A DNA stretch of 64,000 nt from ZCTH02-B3 sp036563895 (GCA_036563895.1 DATCLN010000215.1:1-64000), one strand, 5' to 3'; shown: positions 1-8,459, counted from the stretch's first letter. A program made the numbers and translations. The notes: generated by a model from the sequence alone, not told the origin.

Positions 1-35
1 GCCCAGCCGCGCGCGAGTGCGTCCCTTTCGTTCAC
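1..35 (-). CDS. Possible 5' end of an unidentified gene running off the window
   Basis: A GTG codon at position 35 on the minus strand is preceded at normal spacing by a purine-rich ribosome site (GGGAGAGGG), about 90 nt downstream of the ackA stop. Only eleven codons, beginning M-N-E-R-D-A-L-A-R, are inside the window, so the product cannot be named. The reading frame is open to the window edge. The call rests only on the start codon, the ribosome site and the same-strand position after ackA. It could equally be untranslated sequence. Confidence 0.3.
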   Translation of the reverse strand, partial: MNERDALARGW

Positions 36-125
36 CGTCTCACCCTCTCCCTGAGGACCTTTCCCGGTGTCAGGGTTTTCCGCGCCAATGCATGCGGGGC
101 GCTTCCTTTGCCGCGGCGCCGGCCG

Positions 126-1343
126 CTAGCGGTCCGCCGTCACGGCGCTTCGCACCAGCGCATGGGTGTCGCGGGCGATCATGAGCTCCTCGTTGGTCGG
201 GACCACGAGCACTTCCACCTTCGAGTCGTCGGCCGAAATGCGCCTCGGTTCGTTCGACGCCGCCTCGTTGCGGGCGGGATCGAGCCGGATGCCGAAAAAC
301 GTCAGGCCTTCGCAGACGCATTTCCGGAGCCGGGGCGAGTTTTCCCCGATTCCCGCCGTGAACACGAGCGCGTCGAGCCCGTTCATGGCGGCGGTGTAGG
401 CGCCGATGTATTTCCGGAGCCGATAGACGAACATCTCGAAGGCCAGGCGCGCCCCTTCATGCCCGCGGTCCATCGCCTCCAGGATTTCCCGCATGTCCCC
501 GCTGATCCCCGAAATCGCCAGCAGCCCGCTGTGCTTGTTCAGCATCGAGCTGACCTCGTACAGCGTCAGGTCTTCCTTGCTCATCGCGTACGGGACGATG
601 GCCGGATCGAGGTCGCCGCTGCGGGTGCCCATCATGAGCCCTTCCAGGGGCGTCATGCCCATGCTGGTGTCGTAGGATTTGCCGCCGAGAATCGCGGTGC
701 AGCTGGCGCCGTTGCCCAGATGGCAGGTGATCATCTTCAGCTCGTCCAGCGGCCGACCGAGAAATTCCGCGGCCCGCCGGCTCACGTATTCGTGGGAGGT
801 GCCGTGGAATCCGTAGCGGCGGATCTTGTGCCGGCGGTACAGGACGGTCGGAATGGCGTACATGTAGGAAGTCGGAGGCATCGTCTGATGGAAGGCGGTG
901 TCGAACACCACCGCCTGGGGAATTCCGGGCAGGACTTCCTCGACCGCGTTGATGCCCGCCAGGTGGGCGGGATTGTGCAGCGGCGCGAGATCGAACAGTG
1001 CGCGGATTTCCTGCTTCACTTCGGGTGTCACCAGCACCGAATGTTTGAACGTTTCGCCGCCGTGCACGACCCGGTGGCCGACGGCTGCGATTTCACCCGG
1101 GTCCGGCAGGACGCCGTGCTCCGGGTGGGTGAGCAGCTCCAGCATTTTGCGCACCGCCGCCGTATGGTCCAGAATTTCCGACACGTCGCTGATCTCGCGG
1201 CCGTCCTTCGTTTCATGGACCACGATGGACGAGTCCAGCCCGATCCGCTCCACGCGGCCCTTGGCCAGCACCGTCTCGTCGGTCATGTCGAACAGCTGGT
1301 ATTTCAGCGACGAACTGCCCGCGTTGATCACGAGGATGTTCAC
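126..1343 (-). CDS. ackA: Acetate kinase
   Basis: Acetate kinase interconverts acetate plus ATP and acetyl phosphate plus ADP in the cytoplasm. The 405-residue length is normal for the family. The N-terminal NAGSSSLK signature starts at N7. GHRVVHGGE is at 89-97 (R91), FHQTMP near 151-156, the catalytic YGFHGTSH with H180, R241, and a C-terminal TNEE with the metal-binding Glu near 385. These match the numbering of the Methanosarcina enzyme almost residue for residue. The ATG overlaps the stop of the upstream dehydrogenase gene by 4 nt, so the two are probably translationally coupled. No phosphotransacetylase gene is adjacent. Confidence 0.97.
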   Translation of the reverse strand: MNILVINAGSSSLKYQLFDMTDETVLAKGRVERIGLDSSIVVHETKDGREISDVSEILDHTAAVRKMLELLTHPEHGVLPDPGEIAAVGHRVVHGGETFKHSVLVTPEVKQEIRALFDLAPLHNPAHLAGINAVEEVLPGIPQAVVFDTAFHQTMPPTSYMYAIPTVLYRRHKIRRYGFHGTSHEYVSRRAAEFLGRPLDELKMITCHLGNGASCTAILGGKSYDTSMGMTPLEGLMMGTRSGDLDPAIVPYAMSKEDLTLYEVSSMLNKHSGLLAISGISGDMREILEAMDRGHEGARLAFEMFVYRLRKYIGAYTAAMNGLDALVFTAGIGENSPRLRKCVCEGLTFFGIRLDPARNEAASNEPRRISADDSKVEVLVVPTNEELMIARDTHALVRSAVTADR

Positions 1344-2212
1344 CGGATCCGGTCACCGTCCCTGTCATACGTGAAAAACCCGACGCCGGTTTTGACGCCC
1401 AGCTGTCCGGCGCGCACCTTTTTGCGAAGAATGATCGAGGGGCGATACTTGAGTTCGCCGTACTCGCGGAACATCCGCTCCAGCGCGGCCAGCACCGAAT
1501 CGAGGCCGAACCGGTCCGCCATTTCAAGGGGGCCGTATTCGAACCGGTAGCCGATGCGCATCGCGTCGTCGATGTCCTCCGCCGAAGCGACTCCTTCTTC
1601 CAGCAGGCGCAGCGCTTCGTTGATGAGCAGGCAGATCAGCCGCGTCGTCACGAACCCCGGCGATTCGTAGACCATAACGCCTTTTTTCTCGATGACCTCT
1701 TCCACGAACCGCTTCGTTTTTTCAAAGGTCTCGTCGGAGGTCTGAAGGCCGCGGATGATTTCCACCACGTCGGCGTGGATCGTCGGATAGACGAAGTGCA
1801 TGCCGATCACCCGTTCCGGATGCCGGGTCACACTCGCCAGTTCGGTGAGGCTGAGCGTGGAGGTGTTGCTGGCGATGACCGTTTCCGGACCGAGAAGGTC
1901 GCCCAGGCGGGCGAACACCCGCTTCTTGCTGTCCATGTCCTCCGTGATCGTCTCGATGACCAGATCGCAGCCCGAGAGCTTCTCCAGCTCGAGCCCCAGG
2001 TGAATCCGGCCCAGGATCAGCTTCTTCTCCGCCTGCGTAATCGCCCAGCGTTCCAGCTGCTTCTCCAGACTCGTCTCCAGGCCGTCCCGCGCGGCGGCCA
2101 AATGCTCTTCGTCCTTTTCCACCAGGCGCACCTCCAGGCCCTTGGACGCCAGCATCTCCGCGATGCTCCGTCCCATCGTGCCGCCGCCGACCACGCCGAT
2201 CGAGCGAAACAT
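1340..2212 (-). CDS. 3-hydroxyacyl-CoA dehydrogenase (3-hydroxybutyryl-CoA dehydrogenase family)
   Basis: NAD-dependent short-chain 3-hydroxyacyl-CoA dehydrogenase of 290 residues. The Rossmann motif GGGTMG is at 9-14, the conserved SNTSTL at 115-120 and the C-terminal all-alpha dimerisation domain follows SPGF. The start at 2212 is chosen because GGAGGGAGG lies just upstream; a longer frame to 2260 has no such site. The catalytic H139 and E151 pair at +12 is present. The usual HFFNP reads HFVYP, and the Asn of the usual SPGFVVNR is Thr190, so the active site is not canonical and the substrate is uncertain. It overlaps ackA by 4 nt. Other fatty-acid oxidation genes are not nearby. Confidence 0.85.
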   Translation of the reverse strand: MFRSIGVVGGGTMGRSIAEMLASKGLEVRLVEKDEEHLAAARDGLETSLEKQLERWAITQAEKKLILGRIHLGLELEKLSGCDLVIETITEDMDSKKRVFARLGDLLGPETVIASNTSTLSLTELASVTRHPERVIGMHFVYPTIHADVVEIIRGLQTSDETFEKTKRFVEEVIEKKGVMVYESPGFVTTRLICLLINEALRLLEEGVASAEDIDDAMRIGYRFEYGPLEMADRFGLDSVLAALERMFREYGELKYRPSIILRKKVRAGQLGVKTGVGFFTYDRDGDRIR

Positions 2213-2310
2213 GGGCCTCCCTCCACCCTTCCTTGTCTCTTTCGCATCCTTAACGGGCAAAGCCGGACGGCCGCCCGGACCAGTATCATCTTACCATATT
2301 TTTTTGCCCC

Positions 2311-2343
2311 GAAAAAACAAAAGCCGCCTCCCGGCGCGGCGGT
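2311..2343 (-). terminator. Intrinsic terminator after the sigma/anti-sigma operon
   Basis: On the minus strand a six-base-pair GC stem (arms 2338-2343 and 2323-2328, nine-base loop) is followed by a T-rich run (TTTTGTTTTTT) at 2322-2312. It lies 40 nt after the stop of the membrane protein at 2385 and ahead of the dehydrogenase-ackA pair, so it should separate the two units. Confidence 0.8.
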
Positions 2344-2384
2344 CATCGCCCCGCCGGACAGACGGCGGTTTCGGTCAAAGCTTC

Positions 2385-3638
2385 TTACCGGTCTCCGGAT
2401 TCCGGCTTCAGCCACAGAGCAGCCTGCCGTTTCCATGCTTCCACGTACTGGTCCAGCGCCCACTGGACCATGACGATGGTTTCGCTTTCCTCCAGGGGCA
2501 CCGTCAGGGTCCGCATGGCCGCGTCCGGCAAGCGGTACGGCACGACGCGGACGGCGTCGCTTCTCACCAGCGCGGCCAGATCTCCCGCCGGCGAGGTGTA
2601 CGCGTCCCTGGCCAGCGGGTCCATCGCGGCGATCTCGTCCCAGCCCAGATCCAGCCTGTCGTGGGACACGACGGCGGGCGGCAGCGTCACCGGGAGCGCC
2701 CGCCAGATCCGCCGGCCTTCCGTTCCTTCGCTTTCCTCCGGATAGCGGACCGCCCACCGGCCCGGCTCCCGGATGATGGCCCATTCCTCTCCGACGGGAC
2801 CCGCCGCCTCATCTGGAATCAACTCGAAAAGGGCCACGTTGGATTCTTCCGCCGAAGTCCCGTCCGACACGGAAAGGTCCGCCACCAGCATTTCGACGTT
2901 TTTGACCCACAGCCGTTCCTGCGGCGCGGACAGGTCCGCTCCGGCCGACCAGGTCACCTGACGGACGGATACGTACCGGTTGCCCGCAAACAGCAGCTGC
3001 TCCTGGATCACGCCGCCGGACGCCGCATCCCGCGCTTCCTCCCCACCCGCGGATTCCGCCGGGACGCCGCCGGCCGCTCCGGACATCTCCGCCGGGGCGG
3101 CGATCAGCCGCTGCCCGCCCGCCCCGTCCCGCACCGCGCGGATCAGCCAAAACTCCTGACCGTAAGGCATGAGGATGCCGGAACCTTCCGCCACGACCTG
3201 CGGCATCCCGTCCCGTTCGGCGATGAGCATGGTGCGGTATTCGCTGATCACGCCGGCGCCTTCCGGATTCGGCTCGTCCCGCCGCAAGCCGATCAGGAAA
3301 GCGGACCGGATCCCGGCGTTCATGAGCGCCTGCCTGTCCGGAATCGTATAGTACCCTTGGCCGGAAACCGCCGCCTGCTCATGGACCGGCAAGGCGAGTT
3401 CATCGGCCGGGTGCCGTTCCGTCCCGGCAAAGCGCCACACGCCCATCCATACGGCCGCAATCGCCAGCATGCCGGCCGCGGCGTATACCGCCGCCGAAAG
3501 CAACATCCTGCGGGGCGAGCGGCGTGCGGAATCCAGCCGTTCCTCGATGCGCCGGCGAAGCCGCTCGTCGAAGCCGTCCCGCACCAGCGGCCCCCTGGCC
3601 AGATCTTCCTTCAGCTCTCGGTCCAACCGGTCATCCAT
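2385..3638 (-). CDS. Membrane-anchored protein, probable anti-sigma factor
   Basis: A 417-residue protein with a basic N-terminal cytoplasmic part (about residues 1-45), one transmembrane helix near 46-68 (LLSAAVYAAAGMLAIAA) and a large C-terminal domain of about 345 residues predicted outside the membrane. The gene follows an ECF sigma gene with an 8-nt overlap, the usual arrangement for a sigma factor and its anti-sigma regulator. That context is the main reason for the call. I do not see the zinc-binding HxxxCxxC motif of the ZAS family, and the large external domain is not one I recognise. It may sense an envelope signal. An intrinsic terminator follows. Confidence 0.65.
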   Translation of the reverse strand: MDDRLDRELKEDLARGPLVRDGFDERLRRRIEERLDSARRSPRRMLLSAAVYAAAGMLAIAAVWMGVWRFAGTERHPADELALPVHEQAAVSGQGYYTIPDRQALMNAGIRSAFLIGLRRDEPNPEGAGVISEYRTMLIAERDGMPQVVAEGSGILMPYGQEFWLIRAVRDGAGGQRLIAAPAEMSGAAGGVPAESAGGEEARDAASGGVIQEQLLFAGNRYVSVRQVTWSAGADLSAPQERLWVKNVEMLVADLSVSDGTSAEESNVALFELIPDEAAGPVGEEWAIIREPGRWAVRYPEESEGTEGRRIWRALPVTLPPAVVSHDRLDLGWDEIAAMDPLARDAYTSPAGDLAALVRSDAVRVVPYRLPDAAMRTLTVPLEESETIVMVQWALDQYVEAWKRQAALWLKPESGDR

Positions 3639-4194
3639 CGGAAGCTTTCTCCTTCAGGCTCATCATTTTTCTGCGGGCGTGGAACAGCCTGGATTTCACG
3701 GTGCCTTCCGTCACCCCGAGCACCTCCGCCATCTCCTTGAGCGACAACTGGTAATGCGCGAACAGAATCAGGACTTCGCGGTATTTGCGGGGAAGCGACA
3801 GCACCTGTTTCCACGTCTCGTTCACCGCCAGCCGCTCGATCACTTCCTGTTCGGCGGAGCGCAGCTGCCCCCGTTCCGCCGGACGGTCGACCAGCGTCAC
3901 TTTTCGGAGAAACGCCGAGCGCATGAAGTCGATGGCCGTATTTCGCGTGATGGTGAGCAGCCACGTCCGGACGGAGGCCACGCGGCGAAAGTTATGTAGC
4001 GTGCGAAAAGCCTTCAGGAACACTTCCTGGGTGATGTCGTCGGCCATGTCCCATTTCCGGGTGATGCTGAACGCGTAATTCCAGACGTCCCGGCCGTAGG
4101 CATCCATCAGTTCCCGGAGGGCGGCGCGTCTGGCTTCCGGATCATCCGGGGCGGCGCAGACGATCCACTCTAATTCGCGTCCCGATTCCAACAT
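3631..4194 (-). CDS. ECF-family RNA polymerase sigma factor
   Basis: A 187-residue sigma-70 factor of the extracytoplasmic-function type. Region 2 includes DDITQEVF (52-59) and TWLLTITRN (77-85). Region 4 is an HTH running from LPRKYREV to GVTEGTVKSRLFHARRKM (134-177). Region 3 is absent, as expected for the type. The ATG at 4194 is chosen because GAGGTGG precedes it closely; a GTG six nt upstream (4200) with AGGA is an alternative. The reading frame extends further upstream, but those residues do not resemble a sigma factor. It overlaps its probable anti-sigma gene by 8 nt. Confidence 0.9.
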   Translation of the reverse strand: MLESGRELEWIVCAAPDDPEARRAALRELMDAYGRDVWNYAFSITRKWDMADDITQEVFLKAFRTLHNFRRVASVRTWLLTITRNTAIDFMRSAFLRKVTLVDRPAERGQLRSAEQEVIERLAVNETWKQVLSLPRKYREVLILFAHYQLSLKEMAEVLGVTEGTVKSRLFHARRKMMSLKEKASDG

Positions 4195-4353
4195 TGCCAC
4201 CTCTGCATTTCCTGACGAACCGGAGAACGCAGCGGTCCGTCGGGCGGTTGTCCTCATCGTACCACACTCCGCCGATGATTTCCCGTGACCGTCGTCCCGT
4301 TCGCCACCCCGGCGGCGGCATCGGAAGACGAAACGCATTCCTGAAAGAAAGAC

Positions 4354-4388
4354 GAAAAAAGCCGCCGAAAGGTTCAATTTTCGGCGGC
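4354..4388 (-). terminator. Intrinsic terminator of the FtsH-like operon
   Basis: A perfect ten-base-pair stem (GCCGCCGAAA with TTTCGGCGGC, arms 4379-4388 and 4361-4370) with an eight-base loop is followed by six T residues on the minus strand. It sits 5 nt after the stop of the FtsH-like protease gene. Confidence 0.9.
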
Positions 4389-4392
4389 AAAT

Positions 4393-5916
4393 TCATTTTT
4401 CGGCGGCATTGGCAACGCCGGCATCTTTCCCGCTCAGCAGTTCCCGCAGCCGGGCGCCCGACATCGTCTCTTCGCGGATGAGCACCTCCAGGGCCCGTTC
4501 GAAAGCGGCGCGCTTTCCTTCCAGCAGCCGGCGGGTGCGCTCCGCCAGCCCGTTCAGGATGGCCGCGCTTTCCCGCGACCATTCTGCTTTGGTGAGCGCT
4601 TCCGGATGCACGATGCCCAGCGAGGACATGCCCGACTCGATCATGGTGCGCGCGATGTCGGCGGCCTGTTCGAAATCGCCCCGGGCCCCGGTGCTGCGCG
4701 TCCCGTACCGGAGTTCCTCGGCGGCCGCCCCGCCCAGCGCGATCATGATCTGTTCTTCCAGATAGGTCTTGCTGTACAGATAGCGGTCCCGGTCGGGACG
4801 CTGCCGGACATAGCCCAGGGCCTGGCCGCGCGGCGTCAGCGACACCCGCGCCACGCTCCCGGGGCGGAGCGTCTCCGCCACAACGGCGTGCCCGAGCTCG
4901 TGCACCGCCACGCGCTCCCGTTCTTCCCGCGCCGCCTTGCGGTCCGTCTTTTCGCCCATCATCACCTTGTCGATGGCCAAAGCGAGATGCCGCTGTCCAA
5001 TCCGTTCCCGCCCTTCCCGCAGGGCGTAAATGGCGGCTTCGTTCAAGACGCTTTCCAGCTGCGCTCCGGAAAAACCGAACGTCTCGTCGGCCACCCGGGA
5101 AAGCGAAACGTCGTCGGCCAGCGGCTTGTTCCGCGCGTGCAGCCGGAGAATGTGCTCCCGTCCGGCCTTGTCCGGCAGGGGGACGTGGATCAGACGGTCG
5201 AACCGCCCCGGCCTGAGCAGCGCCGGATCCAGCATCTCCGGGCGGTTGGTGGCTGCGATGACCAGCACCAGCGGCTCTTCGTCGGCCTGGATGCCGTCCA
5301 TTTCCGTCAGCAGCTGGTTCAGCGTCTGATCGTATTCCCGCTGCTGGCCGCCGTCGCGCTTGGCGCCGATGGCGTCGATCTCGTCGATGAATACGATGGC
5401 CGATTTCTGCCGGGCGCTCCGCGCCAGCCTGCGCGCCTTGCGGAACAGCTCGCGGATCCGGCTGGCCCCGACGCCCACGTACATCTCCACAAACTCGCTG
5501 CCGGACGCGGCCACGAAGGCGGATTTGGTATAGTTCGCGGCGGCTTTGGCCAGCAGCGTCTTGCCGGTGCCGGGAGGACCGGAGAGCAGGATGCCCTTCA
5601 GCGGACGGATGCCCCATTTGGCAATCTTGTCCCGGTACACCAGAAAATCGATGGCTTCCATGAGTTCCCGCTTGGGCTGCTCCTGGCCGCCGATGTCGTC
5701 GAAGCTGACGGGAGCAATCCCTTCGCCTTCCGTCCGCCGGCCGGCAAATTCCGGAAGCCACCCTCCCCGCTGCCGGCCGAAGGCGTAAAGCGCGGCGGCG
5801 ATCAGCGCCACCAGCGCGACGGGCATGACGGGCACTCCGATATACAGCAAAAAGACAAAAACGGCCGCGAGGCACCCCAAGGCAACTTCTTTCGCATACG
5901 ACCGGAGGTTACGCAT
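4393..5916 (-). CDS. Short FtsH-like membrane AAA+ zinc metalloprotease
   Basis: 507 residues, against roughly 600-700 for ordinary FtsH. Two hydrophobic helices lie almost back to back (about 12-28 and 31-47), so the extracytoplasmic domain normally found between them is missing. The AAA+ module is intact: Walker A GPPGTGKT (113-120), pore loop FVEMYVGVG (142-150), Walker B VFIDEID (175-181), second-region-of-homology RPGRFD (235-240). The peptidase part has the zinc site HELGH (339-343) and the likely third ligand D414. It should degrade membrane or cytosolic proteins with ATP. The start overlaps the preceding single-pass protein gene by 8 nt. A separate full-length FtsH is presumably elsewhere in the genome. 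Confidence 0.88.
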   Translation of the reverse strand: MRNLRSYAKEVALGCLAAVFVFLLYIGVPVMPVALVALIAAALYAFGRQRGGWLPEFAGRRTEGEGIAPVSFDDIGGQEQPKRELMEAIDFLVYRDKIAKWGIRPLKGILLSGPPGTGKTLLAKAAANYTKSAFVAASGSEFVEMYVGVGASRIRELFRKARRLARSARQKSAIVFIDEIDAIGAKRDGGQQREYDQTLNQLLTEMDGIQADEEPLVLVIAATNRPEMLDPALLRPGRFDRLIHVPLPDKAGREHILRLHARNKPLADDVSLSRVADETFGFSGAQLESVLNEAAIYALREGRERIGQRHLALAIDKVMMGEKTDRKAAREERERVAVHELGHAVVAETLRPGSVARVSLTPRGQALGYVRQRPDRDRYLYSKTYLEEQIMIALGGAAAEELRYGTRSTGARGDFEQAADIARTMIESGMSSLGIVHPEALTKAEWSRESAAILNGLAERTRRLLEGKRAAFERALEVLIREETMSGARLRELLSGKDAGVANAAEK

Positions 5917-6442
5917 CCGTCTCCACCTCCGGCGCGTCCGTCTCCCGCGGCAGCAGGATGAACTTGACCCTGTCGCCGTCCTTCAGGCGGATATACACGT
6001 ACCGGTCGTCCATCCGCACCGTCGCTTCGATCCCGGGATGGCGTTCCGCAAGGCCCAGGACAAGATCCCGGACTTCGGAATAGCGCCGGTGCTCCATGGC
6101 CTCCGCCACTTCGAAGAACGCGTCCTGCCAGATCCTCTCCAGCCGCTCGCCGGATTCCGCAGCGAATTCGAACTCCAGCGTGCGGCGGCCCAGGGCGGCG
6201 CTTCCTTCCGTCTCCAGGCGGCGGACGATGGCGGCCAGATCGGCGTCCGGAGCCAGACGGAGGCGCATCCGCACCCGGTCCGCCTCCCATTCCGTTTCCG
6301 CCTCAAGCACGCCGGGCATTTGCTGAGCCAACCGGTGGAGAGGCTGCTCCATGCCGTAATGGCGCCAGGCGGTCCAGCCGCCCAGCAGGGCCGCCAGCAC
6401 CAGCAGGGCCGCCGCGGCAAACGCGGTCCATTTGAAGTTCAC
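5909..6442 (-). CDS. Single-pass membrane protein paired with the FtsH-like protease
   Basis: 177 residues with one N-terminal hydrophobic helix (about 6-24, AFAAAALLVLAALLGGW) and a soluble alpha/beta-looking domain of about 150 residues, predicted outside the membrane. I do not recognise the domain. The GTG start has GGGAGG about 8 nt upstream. The gene directly precedes and overlaps the FtsH-like gene by 8 nt, so the products are probably made together. Because the protease lacks its own external domain, this protein may supply that part or act as an adaptor; this is inference from the topology and gene pairing. Confidence 0.65.
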   Translation of the reverse strand: MNFKWTAFAAAALLVLAALLGGWTAWRHYGMEQPLHRLAQQMPGVLEAETEWEADRVRMRLRLAPDADLAAIVRRLETEGSAALGRRTLEFEFAAESGERLERIWQDAFFEVAEAMEHRRYSEVRDLVLGLAERHPGIEATVRMDDRYVYIRLKDGDRVKFILLPRETDAPEVETDA

Positions 6443-6484
6443 GGCGCTCTCCCTCCCATCCCTTTCCGGCCGGCCGGTGCCGGC

Positions 6485-6595
6485 GTTTTTTATTTAACGT
6501 CGTTAACTGTTCATGGATGATATACACTTCAATACATAAAGAATATATCATAAATTGATAGATCAATGATTATCAAATGACTGGCAATAAAAAAA
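6485..6595 (-). promoter_or_regulatory. AT-rich promoter and operator-like region
   Basis: About 110 nt of AT-rich sequence in an otherwise GC-rich window. On the minus strand TTGATA (6571-6576) and TATGAT (6547-6552), 18 nt apart, form a plausible sigma-A promoter for the FtsH-like operon. A perfect inverted repeat ATTGAT-AG-ATCAAT (6554-6567) lies between the two elements, and a second, TTAAC-GTC-GTTAA (6494-6506), lies downstream in the leader. The first resembles an operator placed to block RNA polymerase. A run of seven T residues at the upper edge (6588-6594) may be the end of a weak terminator for tseB. Confidence 0.5.
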
Positions 6596-6627
6596 GACCT
6601 GCGGGCCCCGCCGTCCCCGGCGGTTCC

Positions 6628-7158
6628 TCACAGACCCGGAAGATCATAGGTTTTCCGTTTCGTCCCGTCCCGCGCCGAATAGAAATCGATGGCCTGGCGA
6701 TCCTCGTCCGGACCCGTCCGGTAGTAACGGACCTCCCATACGGGCTCGCCCTGGAACCAGCCCGGCACGATTCGCAAAATCCGCCGTTCGGGATCGTCAT
6801 TGCGAATCATGGCCCTCAGCTCCGCTTCGCTCACCAGATCCGCTTCCCGTTCCCGCACGTAGCCGTCCGGGGTCTCCCACACCATCCACCGGACGCCTTC
6901 CCCGTCGGTGCCCAGCACCACCCACACCCGGTCGTCCCATACATGAAGGAATGCCCACTCCACGCTGACCAGTCCGGCTTCCCGCATGACGCGCCGGACG
7001 GCTTCCCTCTCTTCCATGGCGTAGTCGCTTCCGGCCTGCCTCACAAGCCACACGACCAGGGCGAGCGAACTGAGCAGGAGCACCGCCGCGAGCCAGACCC
7101 AGAATTTCCAGGTGATGACGGGTGCCTTGCGGCGCAGGTCACGGCGGCTGAGGTTCAT
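6628..7158 (-). CDS. tseB: TseB/YpmB-like membrane protein (DUF5590)
   Basis: 176 residues with one N-terminal transmembrane helix (about 18-40) and an external domain of PepSY-like type. It matches B. subtilis YpmB (TseB), a protein that works with a transpeptidase during cell-wall elongation; I use the name from overall similarity and gene order (dinG-region neighbours as in B. subtilis) rather than from a single motif. The start overlaps the end of the deaminase gene by 4 nt. The aspartate aminotransferase and asparaginyl-tRNA synthetase genes that follow in B. subtilis are not here. Confidence 0.75.
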   Translation of the reverse strand: MNLSRRDLRRKAPVITWKFWVWLAAVLLLSSLALVVWLVRQAGSDYAMEEREAVRRVMREAGLVSVEWAFLHVWDDRVWVVLGTDGEGVRWMVWETPDGYVREREADLVSEAELRAMIRNDDPERRILRIVPGWFQGEPVWEVRYYRTGPDEDRQAIDFYSARDGTKRKTYDLPGL

Positions 7159-8459
7159 CCCTTGAGCAGCCTCTCAAAGCGCCGCTGCACCTCATGGCGG
7201 ATCCGCTCTTCGTCCAGCGTGAGCAGCTCCCGTCCCCGCATGAGCTGCCTGCCGTCCACCCAGACGTGCTCCACGTCCGCGCCGCATGCCGCGTACACCG
7301 CGTGGGAGACGAAGTCCGTCCGCGGCACGAAATGCGTCCGGTCCGTCCGCAGGGCGATCAGGTCGGCTTTCCAGCCTTCCTTCAGCATGCCGACGTCTTC
7401 CATGCCCAACACGCGCGCCCCGTCAACGGTGGCCATGCGCAGCACCTGGCCTGCGGGCAGGACGGTGGGATCGCCGGTAACGCCCTTGTGCAGCATCGCG
7501 GTGAGTTTGATTTCCTCGAAAAGGTCCAGGTTGTTGTTGCTGGCGACGCTGTCGGTGCCCAGGGTGACGGCCACGCCCGCCCGCAGCATGTCCGGCACGC
7601 GTGCGATGCCGCTGGCCAGTTTCAGGTTGCTGACCGGGTTGTGGGACACCGCCGCGCCGCGTTTGGCCAGGAGGGCGATTTCCTCGTCGGTGAGATGGAC
7701 GGCATGGGCCAGCAGCGTCGGCCGCGTGAACACGCCGACACGGTCGAGGTGCTCCGCCGGGCGGACGCCGTAGTCGCGCACGTTCTGCTGCACTTCCGCC
7801 GCCGTTTCCGACATGTGGATGTGGATTGGCAGGCCGAGTTCGTGCGCCGCCTCGACCACCCGTTCCAGCACCGGGGGCGGGCACGTGTAGGGAGCGTGCG
7901 GTCCGAGCATCGCCCGGATGCGTCCGTCCGCCTTGCCGTGCCAGTCGCGGGCGAAACGGATTCCTTCGGCGACCTTTTCGCGCCACTCCGCCTCGGAGCC
8001 GAGCCCGATGATCCCGCGGCACAGGGAAGCGCGCATGCCGGACATTTCCACGGCTTCCGCCGCGCGGTCCATGAAGAAGTACATGTCCGCGAAGGCGGTG
8101 GTGCCGGTGCGGATCATTTCCGCCGCCGCGAGAAGCGTTCCCCAGTACACATCGTCGCCCGTCATCCTGGCTTCCATCGGCCATATGTAATTGTTGAGCC
8201 AATCCTGGAGCTTCAAATCATCGGCGTAGCCCCTGAGCAAGGTCATCGCGGCGTGGCCGTGGGTGTTGACCAGGCCCGGCAGAAACAGAAGATCCTTGCC
8301 GTCCAACCGTTCCTGCGCGGCGGATCGCACTTCCGGCGGCGCCTCTCCCTCCCCGAGCCCCGCGATGCGGTCCCCGCGCACGGCCAGCCAGCCGCGCACC
8401 ACCGGCCGCTCGGGATCCTGGGTGAGAAACGTTCCGTTTTCAATCAGCCAAGTGTTCAT
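7155..8459 (-). CDS. mtaD: 5-methylthioadenosine/S-adenosylhomocysteine deaminase
   Basis: A 434-residue amidohydrolase that deaminates adenosine derivatives such as methylthioadenosine or S-adenosylhomocysteine to the inosine forms. Metal-binding features of the superfamily are visible: NTHGH with H67 and H69, IHIHMSET and HAVHLT in the middle, and LGTDSVASNNNLD with the catalytic Asp. Length fits the MtaD/SsnA-like group. The exact substrate cannot be fixed from sequence alone. The ATG overlaps the rex stop by 4 nt, so it sits in the dinG-rex-mtaD-tseB run. Context gives no separate promoter. Confidence 0.85.
   Translation of the reverse strand: MNTWLIENGTFLTQDPERPVVRGWLAVRGDRIAGLGEGEAPPEVRSAAQERLDGKDLLFLPGLVNTHGHAAMTLLRGYADDLKLQDWLNNYIWPMEARMTGDDVYWGTLLAAAEMIRTGTTAFADMYFFMDRAAEAVEMSGMRASLCRGIIGLGSEAEWREKVAEGIRFARDWHGKADGRIRAMLGPHAPYTCPPPVLERVVEAAHELGLPIHIHMSETAAEVQQNVRDYGVRPAEHLDRVGVFTRPTLLAHAVHLTDEEIALLAKRGAAVSHNPVSNLKLASGIARVPDMLRAGVAVTLGTDSVASNNNLDLFEEIKLTAMLHKGVTGDPTVLPAGQVLRMATVDGARVLGMEDVGMLKEGWKADLIALRTDRTHFVPRTDFVSHAVYAACGADVEHVWVDGRQLMRGRELLTLDEERIRHEVQRRFERLLKG

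Noticed and set aside
108..1550. A 480-codon open frame on the plus strand opposite ackA
   Set aside because: It is antisense to a clear acetate kinase gene. Such long frames are common opposite GC-rich genes, and its product is His/Arg/Val-rich with no family features.
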